DNA from: JBKQHQ01 sp052148715 | GTDB lineage: Bacteria; Pseudomonadota; Alphaproteobacteria; Rhizobiales; Xanthobacteraceae | Direction: 5' to 3' | DNA length: 8,203 nucleotides | NCBI GenBank assembly: GCA_052148715.1 | Contig: JBKQHQ010000108.1 | Coordinates: 1-8,203, forward strand | Part shown: piece after piece, positions 1 to 6,049 of the stretch | Numbering within the stretch: the first letter of the stretch is position 1 | Layout: each line of letters opens with the position of its first letter | Made by a program: the position numbers and the translations under genes | The notes under the pieces: model-generated | What the model was told of the DNA's origin: nothing | The model's input: the letters and a program-made list of their open reading frames with translations, nothing else | The model's database searches: none

Positions 1-1
1 T

Positions 2-70
2 TCGAGCCTTGACGAAGCGACGCCCGATCAAGCCTACTTCGGCCCGCTGCCCATCCGCATGGCAGCCTAA
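2..70 (+). CDS. IS3-family transposase (OrfB/integrase part), C-terminal end only
   Basis: Only the last 22 codons and the TAA stop (68-70) are in the window; the gene is cut by the left edge. The peptide contains SSLDEATPDQAYFGPLPI, the usual tail of IS3-family DDE transposases: after the catalytic glutamate these end in a stretch like RPHSSL-(D/G)-x-x-TPxxAYF. This part lies outside the catalytic DDE triad, so it does not show whether the transposase is intact. No other in-frame signal is available. Family assignment is fairly firm; subgroup is not. Confidence 0.7.
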   Translation, partial: SSLDEATPDQAYFGPLPIRMAA

Positions 71-106
71 CCCCGGCAGACGCTCCACTTACCGACGCGG
101 AAATTC

Positions 107-131
107 TGTTCAGACAACCGGGACCAGCTCA
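107..131 (-). repeat. Candidate right terminal inverted repeat of the IS3-family element
   Basis: Read on the minus strand from 131, the sequence starts TGAGCTGGTCCCGGTTGTCT and continues into AGAATTTCC. The TGA start and GGTCCCGGTTGTCTGAACA-like core match the style of IS3-family ends common in Rhizobiales. The partner repeat lies beyond the left edge, so pairing cannot be tested. A 9-bp piece (ACCGGGACC, 117-125) recurs at 137-145 just outside the presumed border, which leaves the boundary uncertain by about 20 bp. Confidence 0.45.
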
Positions 132-269
132 TGCTGACCGGGACCGCCAATCGCGTGTATCTGTTGCGGAGTTTGTTTGCCTACCTGCCGCAAGCGCAGC
201 CGACGAGAGGCATGGCGAATGGATTCGGTACCCAACGATGAGGAGTAGGAGTCATCACAAGTATCCAGG

Positions 270-302
270 TATAATTGAGTACAGTATCAGTACTCATATA
301 TT
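270..302 (+). promoter_or_regulatory. Candidate sigma-70-type promoter(s) for the small membrane-protein gene
   Basis: Two overlapping readings are possible. One is a perfect -10 hexamer TATAAT at 270-275, with no good -35 about 17 nt upstream. The other is TTGAGT (275-280), a 16-nt spacer and TATATT (297-302). Either would leave a leader of roughly 115-145 nt before the ATG at 426. The AT-rich setting in otherwise GC-rich DNA supports a regulatory role, but alphaproteobacterial promoters are degenerate and neither reading is proven. Confidence 0.35.
276..296. promoter_or_regulatory. Operator-like palindrome TGAGTAC-N7-GTACTCA
   Basis: Seven bases (276-282) are perfectly inverted at 290-296 around a 7-nt spacer. 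The 14-nt centre-to-centre distance of the half-sites suits a dimeric DNA-binding regulator. The palindrome overlaps the -35 and spacer of one candidate promoter and sits at the predicted start of transcription of the other, where a repressor would act. No regulator gene lies in the window, so the binding protein is unknown. It could instead form a weak RNA hairpin. Confidence 0.35.
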
Positions 303-425
303 TACGCGGCGTACCTACCAAGTAAACGTTATCCCCAAAATGGCTCAAAACGGATTCTGTAGGTGACGAATCAGCGCGAATCTGTTCAAGTCGTCCGCGG
401 TCACTTCAACAAGGGGGGCCCGACC

Positions 426-677
426 ATGCTACGCGCTCCGAACTTTTTCCTGTTCTTCATAGCGTTGGTTCTGGCGGTTGTTGGCGTCATGCAATATCTG
501 GGAATCCCGATCAAGATCCCGGAAATCCCGGGCGTTGCGAAAATTCCGGAGATCCCTGGCGTCGCGCAGCTCACGCATTTGCTGGCAAACTCTCAGTACT
601 CCTTCTGGGTTTTGTTCAGCGGCTGGGTGTTGTTGGCGCTGTCTTCGATGTTCCCCAGGCGTCGTCGTCTCCAGTAA
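426..677 (+). CDS. Small two-helix membrane protein with a tandem KIPEIPGVA repeat, function unknown
   Basis: I do not recognise this 83-residue protein. It has a hydrophobic N-terminal helix (about residues 7-25), a proline-rich linker holding two head-to-tail copies of KIPEIPGVA (30-38 and 39-47), a short polar stretch (48-59), a second hydrophobic helix (about 60-76, SFWVLFSGWVLLALSSMF) and a basic tail with four arginines (78-81). By the positive-inside rule the arginine tail is probably cytoplasmic, putting the repeat linker in the periplasm; this is inference. The ATG at 426 is preferred because AAGGGGGG (411-418) lies 7 nt upstream. A GTG at 363 would extend the protein by 21 polar residues but lacks a good ribosome binding site. 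The two DNA copies of the repeat differ only at silent third positions, which is strong evidence that the frame is really translated. It stands alone, with a promoter candidate in front and a terminator behind. Confidence 0.7.
   Translation: MLRAPNFFLFFIALVLAVVGVMQYLGIPIKIPEIPGVAKIPEIPGVAQLTHLLANSQYSFWVLFSGWVLLALSSMFPRRRRLQ
513..566 (+). repeat. Two tandem 27-bp units, each encoding KIPEIPGVA
   Basis: Units 513-539 and 540-566 lie head to tail and in frame. They differ at five positions (AAG/AAA, ATC/ATT, GAA/GAG, CCG/CCT, GTT/GTC), all third codon positions and all silent. This fits an old duplication held by selection on the protein sequence rather than a recent slippage event. Confidence 0.85.
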
Positions 678-695
678 CATTGCGCTGTGCGTGAT

Positions 696-714
696 GCGTC
701 GCGCTTCGCGACGC
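696..714 (+). other. GC-rich hairpin just downstream of the small membrane-protein gene
   Basis: GCGTCGCG (696-703) pairs perfectly with CGCGACGC (707-714) around a 3-nt loop, starting 18 nt after the TAA at 677. No T-run follows, so it is not an intrinsic terminator by itself. It may protect the 3' end of the transcript that stops at the terminator further on, or be a chance GC palindrome. Confidence 0.4.
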
Positions 715-737
715 GCATAGCAGGGCGCCGAATGTTG

Positions 738-798
738 AAAAATCAGCCGGCTCGGGGGGTGCGGGTGTCCGCACGATCACGAGTCGGCTTGGTTTTTT
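738..798 (+). terminator. Two-tier intrinsic terminator, probably bidirectional
   Basis: An outer 10-bp stem (745-754 with 780-789, one G-T pair) encloses an inner hairpin GTGCGG/CCGCAC (759-764 with 769-774) with a GTGT loop. On the + strand TTGGTTTTTT follows (789-798). On the minus strand the same stem is followed by GATTTTT (744-738). The five A residues at 738-742 can also pair with the T-run. This is the clearest terminator in the window. It lies 60 nt past the stop of the small membrane-protein gene and most simply ends that transcript. It could also be the 3' end of an unrecognised small RNA. Confidence 0.7.
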
Positions 799-1056
799 GC
801 GTGCCGAACCTGTTCCCGAACAACACGGTACTGACCGCCGCGTGAGCCACGAGCAAGTCGGCGCTCGGTGCGGCAATTCGCTGGGCGCGCGCCTGCCCCG
901 CGGGCGGGTTCGACACGCCACGATAGGGCTTTTGTCCGCTGTTCGACGAGGCAGCGAGCCGGTTTCCCCTTTCCTTGGAAATGCTTTAGCGTTGGGAACG
1001 GATCCTTTACCGGGACCGAGGTCTTTGATTGCGGGAAGCGCGCGGAAAGCTCAGGC
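799..1056. other. Gene-free stretch between the terminator and the DUF2390 gene
   Basis: No reading frame here looks like a known protein. Frames that run through it into the DUF2390 gene have an unconvincing composition. Only local GC palindromes are visible, such as CCCGCGGG at 897-904. The promoter of the DUF2390-ubiX unit should lie here, but I could not single out a convincing -35/-10 pair. No tRNA is present: the GGTTCGA at 907-913 lacks a matching T-stem. Confidence 0.5.
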
Positions 1057-1605
1057 GTGAGTGTGACTCAATCGGAATCGACGGCGTCGACGGTCGGCTC
1101 GCCGTTTTGGCGGTTCTCGCTGCAATTCTACCGCCAGCCGGCGGTGGCTTCGGCCTGTCTCACTCTGCAGGACGAGGCGGGTGTCGATGTCAATGTCTTG
1201 TTGTTCTTGCTGTGGTGCGCCACGTTGCGGCGCCGTTTGTCGGTGACCGAAATAGCCGCTCTGAGCCGGGATTGCGAAGCGTGGGGCCGCTCGGCGGTGA
1301 TTCCGTTACGCGCAGTGCGCCGGGCGCTGAAGGCGCCGCCGCCCTTGATCGCTCCCGGCGAGGCCGAGGCTTTTCGGTCGAAGATCAAGGCCGTCGAGCT
1401 TGAAGCCGAGCGGCTGCAGCAGGAAGCGATGTATCAACGTATGCAATCGGCGCAGCTCGGTGAAGAGGTTCAATCGGCGGCGGCCGCCGCTGCGGCCAAC
1501 ATCGCGGCCTATCGAACGGTCAAGCCGGCAAAGCCGTTTCCCGAACCGGCGGTGGCGACCGTGCTCGCGGCTTTCGCCGGGGCATGTGACAAGAAAGACG
1601 ACTAA
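1057..1605 (+). CDS. DUF2390 / TIGR02444 family protein, function unknown
   Basis: The 182-residue protein opens its conserved region with FWRFSLQFY (17-25) and LQDEAGVDVNVLLFLLW (37-53). This pattern, an aromatic start and a D-V-N-x-L-L-F-x-L-W core, is typical of TIGR02444 (DUF2390), a small proteobacterial family with no established function. The first two helices are followed by a probable long helix (about 102-152) rich in Glu, Gln and Arg with an alanine run (141-147), then a Pro/Lys linker and a short C-terminal helix. No signal peptide is visible; the protein is probably cytoplasmic. The GTG at 1057 is chosen because GGAAAG (1044-1049) lies 7 nt upstream and the conserved region begins soon after. 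The frame stays open back to 868, but that extension is unlike the family. ubiX starts 6 nt after the stop, so the two are probably co-transcribed. Confidence 0.8.
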   Translation: MSVTQSESTASTVGSPFWRFSLQFYRQPAVASACLTLQDEAGVDVNVLLFLLWCATLRRRLSVTEIAALSRDCEAWGRSAVIPLRAVRRALKAPPPLIAPGEAEAFRSKIKAVELEAERLQQEAMYQRMQSAQLGEEVQSAAAAAAANIAAYRTVKPAKPFPEPAVATVLAAFAGACDKKDD

Positions 1606-1611
1606 AGCGGA

Positions 1612-2247
1612 ATGGCGAAAGGCGCGTCAGTGGTGGGCAAGGGGCAATCGAACGGTAATCAGCCGCGGCGTCTGGTCATTGGCATATCCGGCGCGTCCGG
1701 GGTCATCTACGGGGTACGTACCCTGCAATTGCTGCAGCACGCCGGGATCGAGACTCATCTGGTGATGAGCAAATCGGCGGAAATGACGCTCGGCTACGAA
1801 ACCGATTTCAAGGCCAAGGACGTTCGGCCCTTGGCCTCGGTGTACCATCCGATCGGCGATATCGGAGCGTCGATCTCCTCGGGATCATTTCCGACCATGG
1901 GCATGCTGATCGTGCCGTGCTCGATCAGGACCATGAGCGAGATCGCCTCGGGCGTGACGAGCACACTGCTCACGCGCGCCGCCGACGTGGTGTTGAAGGA
2001 GCGGCGACGCTTGGTGCTCGCCGTGCGCGAGACCCCATTGCATGCCGGTCATTTGCGGACCATGACGCTCTTGTCCGAGATCGGCGCCGTCATCGCCCCG
2101 ATCGTCCCCGCCTTCTACAACAACCCGCAAACCGTGGACGACATCATCAATCACACCGTCGGCCGGCTGCTCGATCTGTTCGGCATCGAATCCGGCGTGG
2201 TGCGGCGCTGGAAAGGTGGCCCCGCCGAAACCCCGCCGAGCGACTAG
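1612..2247 (+). CDS. ubiX: Flavin prenyltransferase UbiX
   Basis: UbiX joins dimethylallyl (mono)phosphate to reduced FMN at N5 and C6, making prenylated FMN, the cofactor of UbiD-type decarboxylases used in ubiquinone synthesis and aromatic acid metabolism. At 211 residues the protein has normal length. Visible are the FMN-binding GISGASG (24-30), SGSF (90-93), VPCSIRTMSEIASG (101-114), and the catalytic/phosphate-binding residues K129, R139 and E140 (in LVLAVRETPLHAGHLRTM), Y169 and R185. The tail VDDIINHTVGRLLDLFGI (175-192) is also typical. The ATG at 1612 follows the DUF2390 stop by 6 nt and has no clear ribosome binding site, so translation may be coupled. GTG codons at 1630 and 1633 are possible later starts, since the first 20 residues are not conserved. 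No ubiD lies in the window. The gene ends 19 nt from the convergent MFS gene. Confidence 0.93.
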   Translation: MAKGASVVGKGQSNGNQPRRLVIGISGASGVIYGVRTLQLLQHAGIETHLVMSKSAEMTLGYETDFKAKDVRPLASVYHPIGDIGASISSGSFPTMGMLIVPCSIRTMSEIASGVTSTLLTRAADVVLKERRRLVLAVRETPLHAGHLRTMTLLSEIGAVIAPIVPAFYNNPQTVDDIINHTVGRLLDLFGIESGVVRRWKGGPAETPPSD

Positions 2248-2266
2248 CGATTGTTCAGGCTATCTG

Positions 2267-3508
2267 TCAGTCGGTCCTGGCGGGTCGGCGGGCGATCGTC
2301 AGGATCGACAGCAAGCCGCAGGCGGCCGTGAGAAGAAAGACCGCGCGCGGGGCGCCGTGATCGATCAGCGCGGCGAAGATGACGGGCGAGAAAACGCCGC
2401 CGATGTTGAATCCCATGCTAACGAACCCGAACACGCGGCCGAATGAACCGCGCGGCGTGATCTCGCGCACAATCAGGTCGCGCGACGGCATCAGAATCCC
2501 GGTGAACAGGCCGCCGACCGACATCACCAGCACGAGCAGGAATGCGCCGAGGTCGATGAGCCCAATCAGCAGGGTCGCGGCGGACGAGACTAGCAGGCCA
2601 ATGATGGCGATGAGGGCATGGCGCGGCACGCGCGTCGCCAGGACCCCCCCGAGCAGGATGCCGACCGCGCCGAACAGCAGATTAGCGGTCAGCCCGGTAT
2701 TGCCGACCTCGAGCGAGGTCCCGAACAAAGCAGCCAGCGCGGCGACCGAATAGAATTGAATCCCGACGCTGGTGACCGACAGCAGAGTGAAGAAAACGAG
2801 ATTGCGGATAATCGGGGCCGAGAGCAGCAACGCCCAGTCGGCGCCTTTTTCCTTCTCCTTGCGCTTTGTCGCATCGCCTTCGCCGGGCTCGTGCCGGTCG
2901 GACAACGAGCCGCCGCCTTGCGCGAGGAGGAGCAAGCCGACCGCGAAACCGAGCGTGGCGGCGCCGACGAACGCGCCGCGCCAACCGATGGTGCTCTGCA
3001 TGAACAGCAGCGTGACGGGCGCCACGGCACTGCCCAGAAAGCCCGCGAAAGTATGAATGGAAAAGGCATATCCCATTCTGGCGCCCGACACCTGATGCGA
3101 CAGGATGGCGTAGTCGGCGGGATGGTAGGCCGTGTTGGCGATGCCCGCGATGGCGAACATCAGCACCAGCACCCAGTACGAATGGACCATGCCGGCAACC
3201 GCAATCGCCGCCGACCCGAGCAGGAGGCCGAGAATGAGGACCGTGCGGGCCCCGAGCCAATCCACCAAGAATCCGGCCGGCGTTTGCAGGGCGGCGGATG
3301 TCACGTTGAACGCGGTGAGCGCGACCGCTAGCTCGGTATAGCTCAAACCGTATTCGGAGCGGACGAACACGAACAGCGGCGGCAGCAGCAGCATGTAATA
3401 ATGGCTGACGAAATGCGCGGCGCTCACGCCGGTGATGACCCGGCTGTCGCTCAGGCGCGCGATCGGCAGAGAAAGACGAGAGGCTTCGGTCATGGGCTCA
3501 AAATTCAT
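2267..3508 (-). CDS. MFS transporter, resembling the fosmidomycin-resistance (Fsr) group
   Basis: The protein has 413 residues from the ATG at 3508 and the usual MFS layout of about 12 membrane helices. The first half includes the helix 2-3 loop motif LVDWLGAR (81-88, a form of the MFS motif A) and AYHPADYAILSH (128-139). A charged cytoplasmic loop (about 201-223, with RKEKEK) separates the halves, and a second helix bundle holds the related PSRDLIVREITP (341-352). The opening HFVSHYYMLLLPPLF (32-46) and the ALQTPAGF segment (73-80) recall Fsr-like exporters. The substrate cannot be told. The start is uncertain: ATG 3508, ATG 3493 and TTG 3535 are in frame and none has a good ribosome binding site. 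The gene follows the CoxL-like gene on the same strand after 174 nt, with a hairpin between, so co-transcription is doubtful. Confidence 0.85.
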   Translation of the reverse strand: MNFEPMTEASRLSLPIARLSDSRVITGVSAAHFVSHYYMLLLPPLFVFVRSEYGLSYTELAVALTAFNVTSAALQTPAGFLVDWLGARTVLILGLLLGSAAIAVAGMVHSYWVLVLMFAIAGIANTAYHPADYAILSHQVSGARMGYAFSIHTFAGFLGSAVAPVTLLFMQSTIGWRGAFVGAATLGFAVGLLLLAQGGGSLSDRHEPGEGDATKRKEKEKGADWALLLSAPIIRNLVFFTLLSVTSVGIQFYSVAALAALFGTSLEVGNTGLTANLLFGAVGILLGGVLATRVPRHALIAIIGLLVSSAATLLIGLIDLGAFLLVLVMSVGGLFTGILMPSRDLIVREITPRGSFGRVFGFVSMGFNIGGVFSPVIFAALIDHGAPRAVFLLTAACGLLSILTIARRPARTD

Positions 3509-3562
3509 TGCTAATAGAATCGGCAAAATGCCCAATCCGGCGGCTTGGAGATAGGGCGAAAG

Positions 3563-3596
3563 TGAGGGCGCCGGGGTCTATGCGGCGCATGCCTCA
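3563..3596 (-). other. Bulged hairpin between the CoxL-like gene and the MFS gene
   Basis: TGAGGGCGCC (3563-3572) pairs with GGCGC (3584-3588) and CCTCA (3592-3596), with a 3-nt bulge and an 11-nt loop: ten base pairs in all. It lies within the 174-nt gap on the transcript strand of both flanking genes. No T-run follows it on either strand, so it is not a canonical terminator. It may mark the 3' end of the CoxL-like transcript or stabilise RNA. The rest of the gap (3509-3682) shows no gene and no convincing promoter. Confidence 0.35.
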
Positions 3597-3682
3597 CGAG
3601 GCCACGCGCAGTCACGCAACCTACCCGGGCCCCAACTTCCGGTATTGCCGCCGCGCCTGGCCGGGTGGCTCTACCGAGCGGT

Positions 3683-6049
3683 TCATGCCGAAGTGGGCTG
3701 GGATGTCTCCGCGCTGCGGATGGCCTGCCAGACGCGCTCGGGTGTCGCGGGCATGTCGATGTGACGGATGCCGTAGACCGACAGCGCGTCGACCACCGCG
3801 TTCATCACCGAGGCCAGACCGCCGGCGCAGCCCGCTTCGCCGCAGCCCTTCACGCCCAGCGGGTTGGTCGTCGCCGGCACGGGGTGGTGCTCGACTTGGA
3901 ACGAGGGCGTGTGGTGCGCGCGCGGCATGGCGTAATCCATATAGGAGCCGGTGAGCAATTGCCCCTCGGCATCGTAGACGGCCTGTTCCAGGAGCGCCTG
4001 TCCCAACCCTTGCACGATGCCGCCGTGCACCTGTCCTTCAACCAGCAGCGGATTGATCACGGTGCCGAAATCGTTGACCGACGAATAGCGCACGACCTCG
4101 ACGACGCCGGTATCGGGATCGATCTCGACTTCGGCGATGTGGCACCCGTTGGGGAAGGAGGAGGGGACCCCGGGCGACACGTGGCTCACGTCGAGCGACT
4201 TTGGCACGCCTTCGGGCAGCGGCACGTCGCTGCGCAGCCGCTCGGCAAGCTCCATGATGCCGATCGACCGGTCGGTGCCGCCGATGACGAAGCGCCCGTG
4301 CGCGAACTCGATATCGCCGGGTGCCGCCTCGAGGACATGCGAGGCGATCTGCTTGCCCTGCTCCACGACCTTGGCGGCAGCCTCCACGATCGCGGCACCC
4401 GAATGCATCATCGAGCGGGAGCCCCCGGTGCCGCCGCCATACACCAGCCGGTCGCTGTCGCCCTGCACCAGCCGGATGAGCTCGAACGGAATGCCGAGCC
4501 TGTCGCTCAGCACCTGCGCGAACGGCGCCGCGTGACCTTGACCATAATCGAGCGTGCCGGTGATCAGCGTTACCGTGCCGTCGGGCTCGAACCGGATCTC
4601 ACCGAGCTCCTTGGTGCCGCCGGCCGTCACTTCCAGATAGCAGCCGATCCCGAGCCCGCGCAGCTTGCCGTTCTTGCGGCTTTCCTGAAGCCTTCGTTTG
4701 AAGCCTTGTGCATCGGCAAACGCCAGGGCGCGCGTGAGCACAGTGGGGAAATCGCCGCTGTCGTAGGTCATGCCGGAGGCGGCCGCGTAGGGAATCTCCT
4801 TCGGGCGGATCTGATTGCGGCGGCGCAATTCGAGCCGGTCGATCTGCATCTCGGCCGCCGCCACGTCGATCAGCCGCTCCATGTAGTAATTGCTCTCGGG
4901 CCTGCCGGCGCCGCGATAGGCGCTCACCAGCGTCGTGTTGGTGAACACGCACTTGGCGTTGAGCTCGATCAAGGGCGTGCGGTAGACGCTGTTGATATTC
5001 TTGACCACGTTGAGCGTCGGCATCAGCGGCGCCATGGCGCCGAGGAAGCCGCCGACATTGCCGTGGTTGGTCACGCGCAGCGCCAGGAAATGCCCGTCCG
5101 CGTCGAGGGCAAGCTCGGCGAAGATCTCGTGATCGCGGCCGTGCTGGTCGGAGACGAAGCTCGTCGAGCGCTCATCGGTCCATTTCACCGGCCGCCCGAG
5201 CACGCGCGCCGAATGCAGGATGCAAAGGTATTCCGGATACGCGGAAGCCTTCATGCCGAACGAGCCGCCGACATTGCCGGAGATGACGTGGACCTTGTCG
5301 GCCGCAACGCCGAGCATGTCGACGAGCTGCGCCTTCATGCCGAACACGCCCTGCGTTCCGAGATTCAAGGTGAAACGCTGCGAGGGCGCGTCATAGGCCG
5401 CGATGGCCGCGCGCGGCTCGATCGAATTCACCACGAGCCGGCTGTTGATGAGCGCGAGCCGCGTGACGTGGGCGGCGGCGGCGAAGGCCGCCTCGACCTT
5501 TTGCGAATCGCCGTAGTGATAGTCGAGCGCAACGTTTCCCGGCGCGTCGTCCCAAACGAGGGGCGCTTGCGGTTTCACCGCCTCGCTCGCCTTCATGACC
5601 GCCGGCAAGGGCTCGATGTCGAGCAGCACGGCCTCGGCGGCGTCCTTGGCCTGCAGCGCGGTTTCGGCGACGACGCACGCGACCGGATCGCCGACGAAGC
5701 GCACCTTGTCGGTCGGCAGCGACGGACGCGGCGGCGCGCCAAGCGGCCGGCCGTCCCGGTTCTTCATCGGCAGCGTCGATTTCAGCGGTCCGTAGCCGGT
5801 CAAGTCCGCTCCGGTATAGACGCCGAGCACGCCCGGCATGGCACGCGCCGCTGCAACATCGATGCTGCGAATACGCCCGTGCGCGTTCTGGCTGCGCACC
5901 ATCACCGCATAGGCCTGTCCCGGAAATGCGACATCGTCGGTGTAGCGGCCTTGGCCGCGGACAAGCTTCGGGTCTTCGGTTCGCCGCACCGGTTGACCGA
6001 CGCCGAACGCCTTGACCGCCCAGCCATCCAGCTCGTGCTGATAATTCAT
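3683..6049 (-). CDS. Xanthine dehydrogenase family molybdopterin-binding subunit (form II CoxL-like)
   Basis: This 788-residue protein is the large, molybdenum-cofactor subunit of a molybdenum hydroxylase. Such enzymes oxidise CO, aldehydes or N-heterocycles with water and pass electrons through iron-sulfur and FAD subunits. The N-terminal part (about 15-145, with FGVGQPVRRTEDPKLVRGQG and GRYTDD) is the aldehyde/xanthine dehydrogenase a/b hammerhead region; the rest binds molybdopterin. Visible are GTQG (231-234), GGSFGMK (261-267), the active-site loop AYRGAGR (377-383), DYGQGH (501-506), YGGGTGGSR (537-545) and GCGEAG (735-740) with the probable catalytic E738. True CO dehydrogenases (form I) carry AYRCSFR with a cysteine; AYRGAGR marks form II, whose substrate is mostly unknown. 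The small (FeS) and medium (FAD) subunits usually lie next to it but are absent here. The ATG at 6049 gives the usual short lead before FGVGQPVRR. The gene is intact and full length. Confidence 0.92.
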   Translation of the reverse strand: MNYQHELDGWAVKAFGVGQPVRRTEDPKLVRGQGRYTDDVAFPGQAYAVMVRSQNAHGRIRSIDVAAARAMPGVLGVYTGADLTGYGPLKSTLPMKNRDGRPLGAPPRPSLPTDKVRFVGDPVACVVAETALQAKDAAEAVLLDIEPLPAVMKASEAVKPQAPLVWDDAPGNVALDYHYGDSQKVEAAFAAAAHVTRLALINSRLVVNSIEPRAAIAAYDAPSQRFTLNLGTQGVFGMKAQLVDMLGVAADKVHVISGNVGGSFGMKASAYPEYLCILHSARVLGRPVKWTDERSTSFVSDQHGRDHEIFAELALDADGHFLALRVTNHGNVGGFLGAMAPLMPTLNVVKNINSVYRTPLIELNAKCVFTNTTLVSAYRGAGRPESNYYMERLIDVAAAEMQIDRLELRRRNQIRPKEIPYAAASGMTYDSGDFPTVLTRALAFADAQGFKRRLQESRKNGKLRGLGIGCYLEVTAGGTKELGEIRFEPDGTVTLITGTLDYGQGHAAPFAQVLSDRLGIPFELIRLVQGDSDRLVYGGGTGGSRSMMHSGAAIVEAAAKVVEQGKQIASHVLEAAPGDIEFAHGRFVIGGTDRSIGIMELAERLRSDVPLPEGVPKSLDVSHVSPGVPSSFPNGCHIAEVEIDPDTGVVEVVRYSSVNDFGTVINPLLVEGQVHGGIVQGLGQALLEQAVYDAEGQLLTGSYMDYAMPRAHHTPSFQVEHHPVPATTNPLGVKGCGEAGCAGGLASVMNAVVDALSVYGIRHIDMPATPERVWQAIRSAETSQPTSA

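Larger units (their letters stand above)
1..131 (+). mobile_element. Right end of an IS3-family insertion sequence (left part outside the window)
   Basis: The window begins inside an insertion sequence. Frame 2 carries the last residues of a transposase (2-70). About 60 nt later lies a sequence whose reverse complement starts TGAGCTGGTCCCGGTTG, which resembles the terminal inverted repeats of IS3-family elements (TGA start, then a CTGG-CCCGG core). This places the right boundary near base 131 (ending GCTCA). The spacing from transposase stop to element end (about 60 nt) is normal for the family. The left inverted repeat and the target duplication cannot be seen, so the exact border is inferred. 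Confidence 0.55.
132..425. other. Intergenic region between the IS end and the small membrane-protein gene, with an AT-rich core
   Basis: No convincing gene lies here. A 36-codon reading frame opening at the ATG at 131 ends at a TGA at 239-241 and resembles nothing I know. Bases of about 255-310 are markedly richer in A and T than the rest of the window and hold the promoter and palindrome candidates listed separately. A GTG at 363 is in frame with the downstream gene and could add 21 residues to it, but has no clear ribosome binding site. Confidence 0.6.

Noticed and set aside
131..241. A 36-codon ATG frame just after the IS end
   Set aside because: It starts at the presumed IS terminus, has no ribosome binding site, and its peptide resembles no IS or phage protein I know.
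896..925. tRNA-like T-loop GGTTCGA
   Set aside because: The flanking bases do not form a five-pair T-stem, and no acceptor, D or anticodon arms could be found around it.
995..1020. GGAAC box resembling an EcfG general-stress promoter ahead of the DUF2390 gene
   Set aside because: No CGTT-type -10 element lies 16-17 nt downstream; the bases there read CCGAG.
616..1060. Frames of 87-101 codons across the region between 677 and 1057
   Set aside because: One (minus 616-921) crosses the strong terminator and the others have composition typical of random GC-rich DNA, with no ribosome binding sites or known motifs.
2618..3331. A 237-codon open frame on + opposite the MFS gene
   Set aside because: The product is an Arg/Glu/Gln-rich mirror of hydrophobic codons on the other strand, as expected for an antisense frame of a membrane protein.
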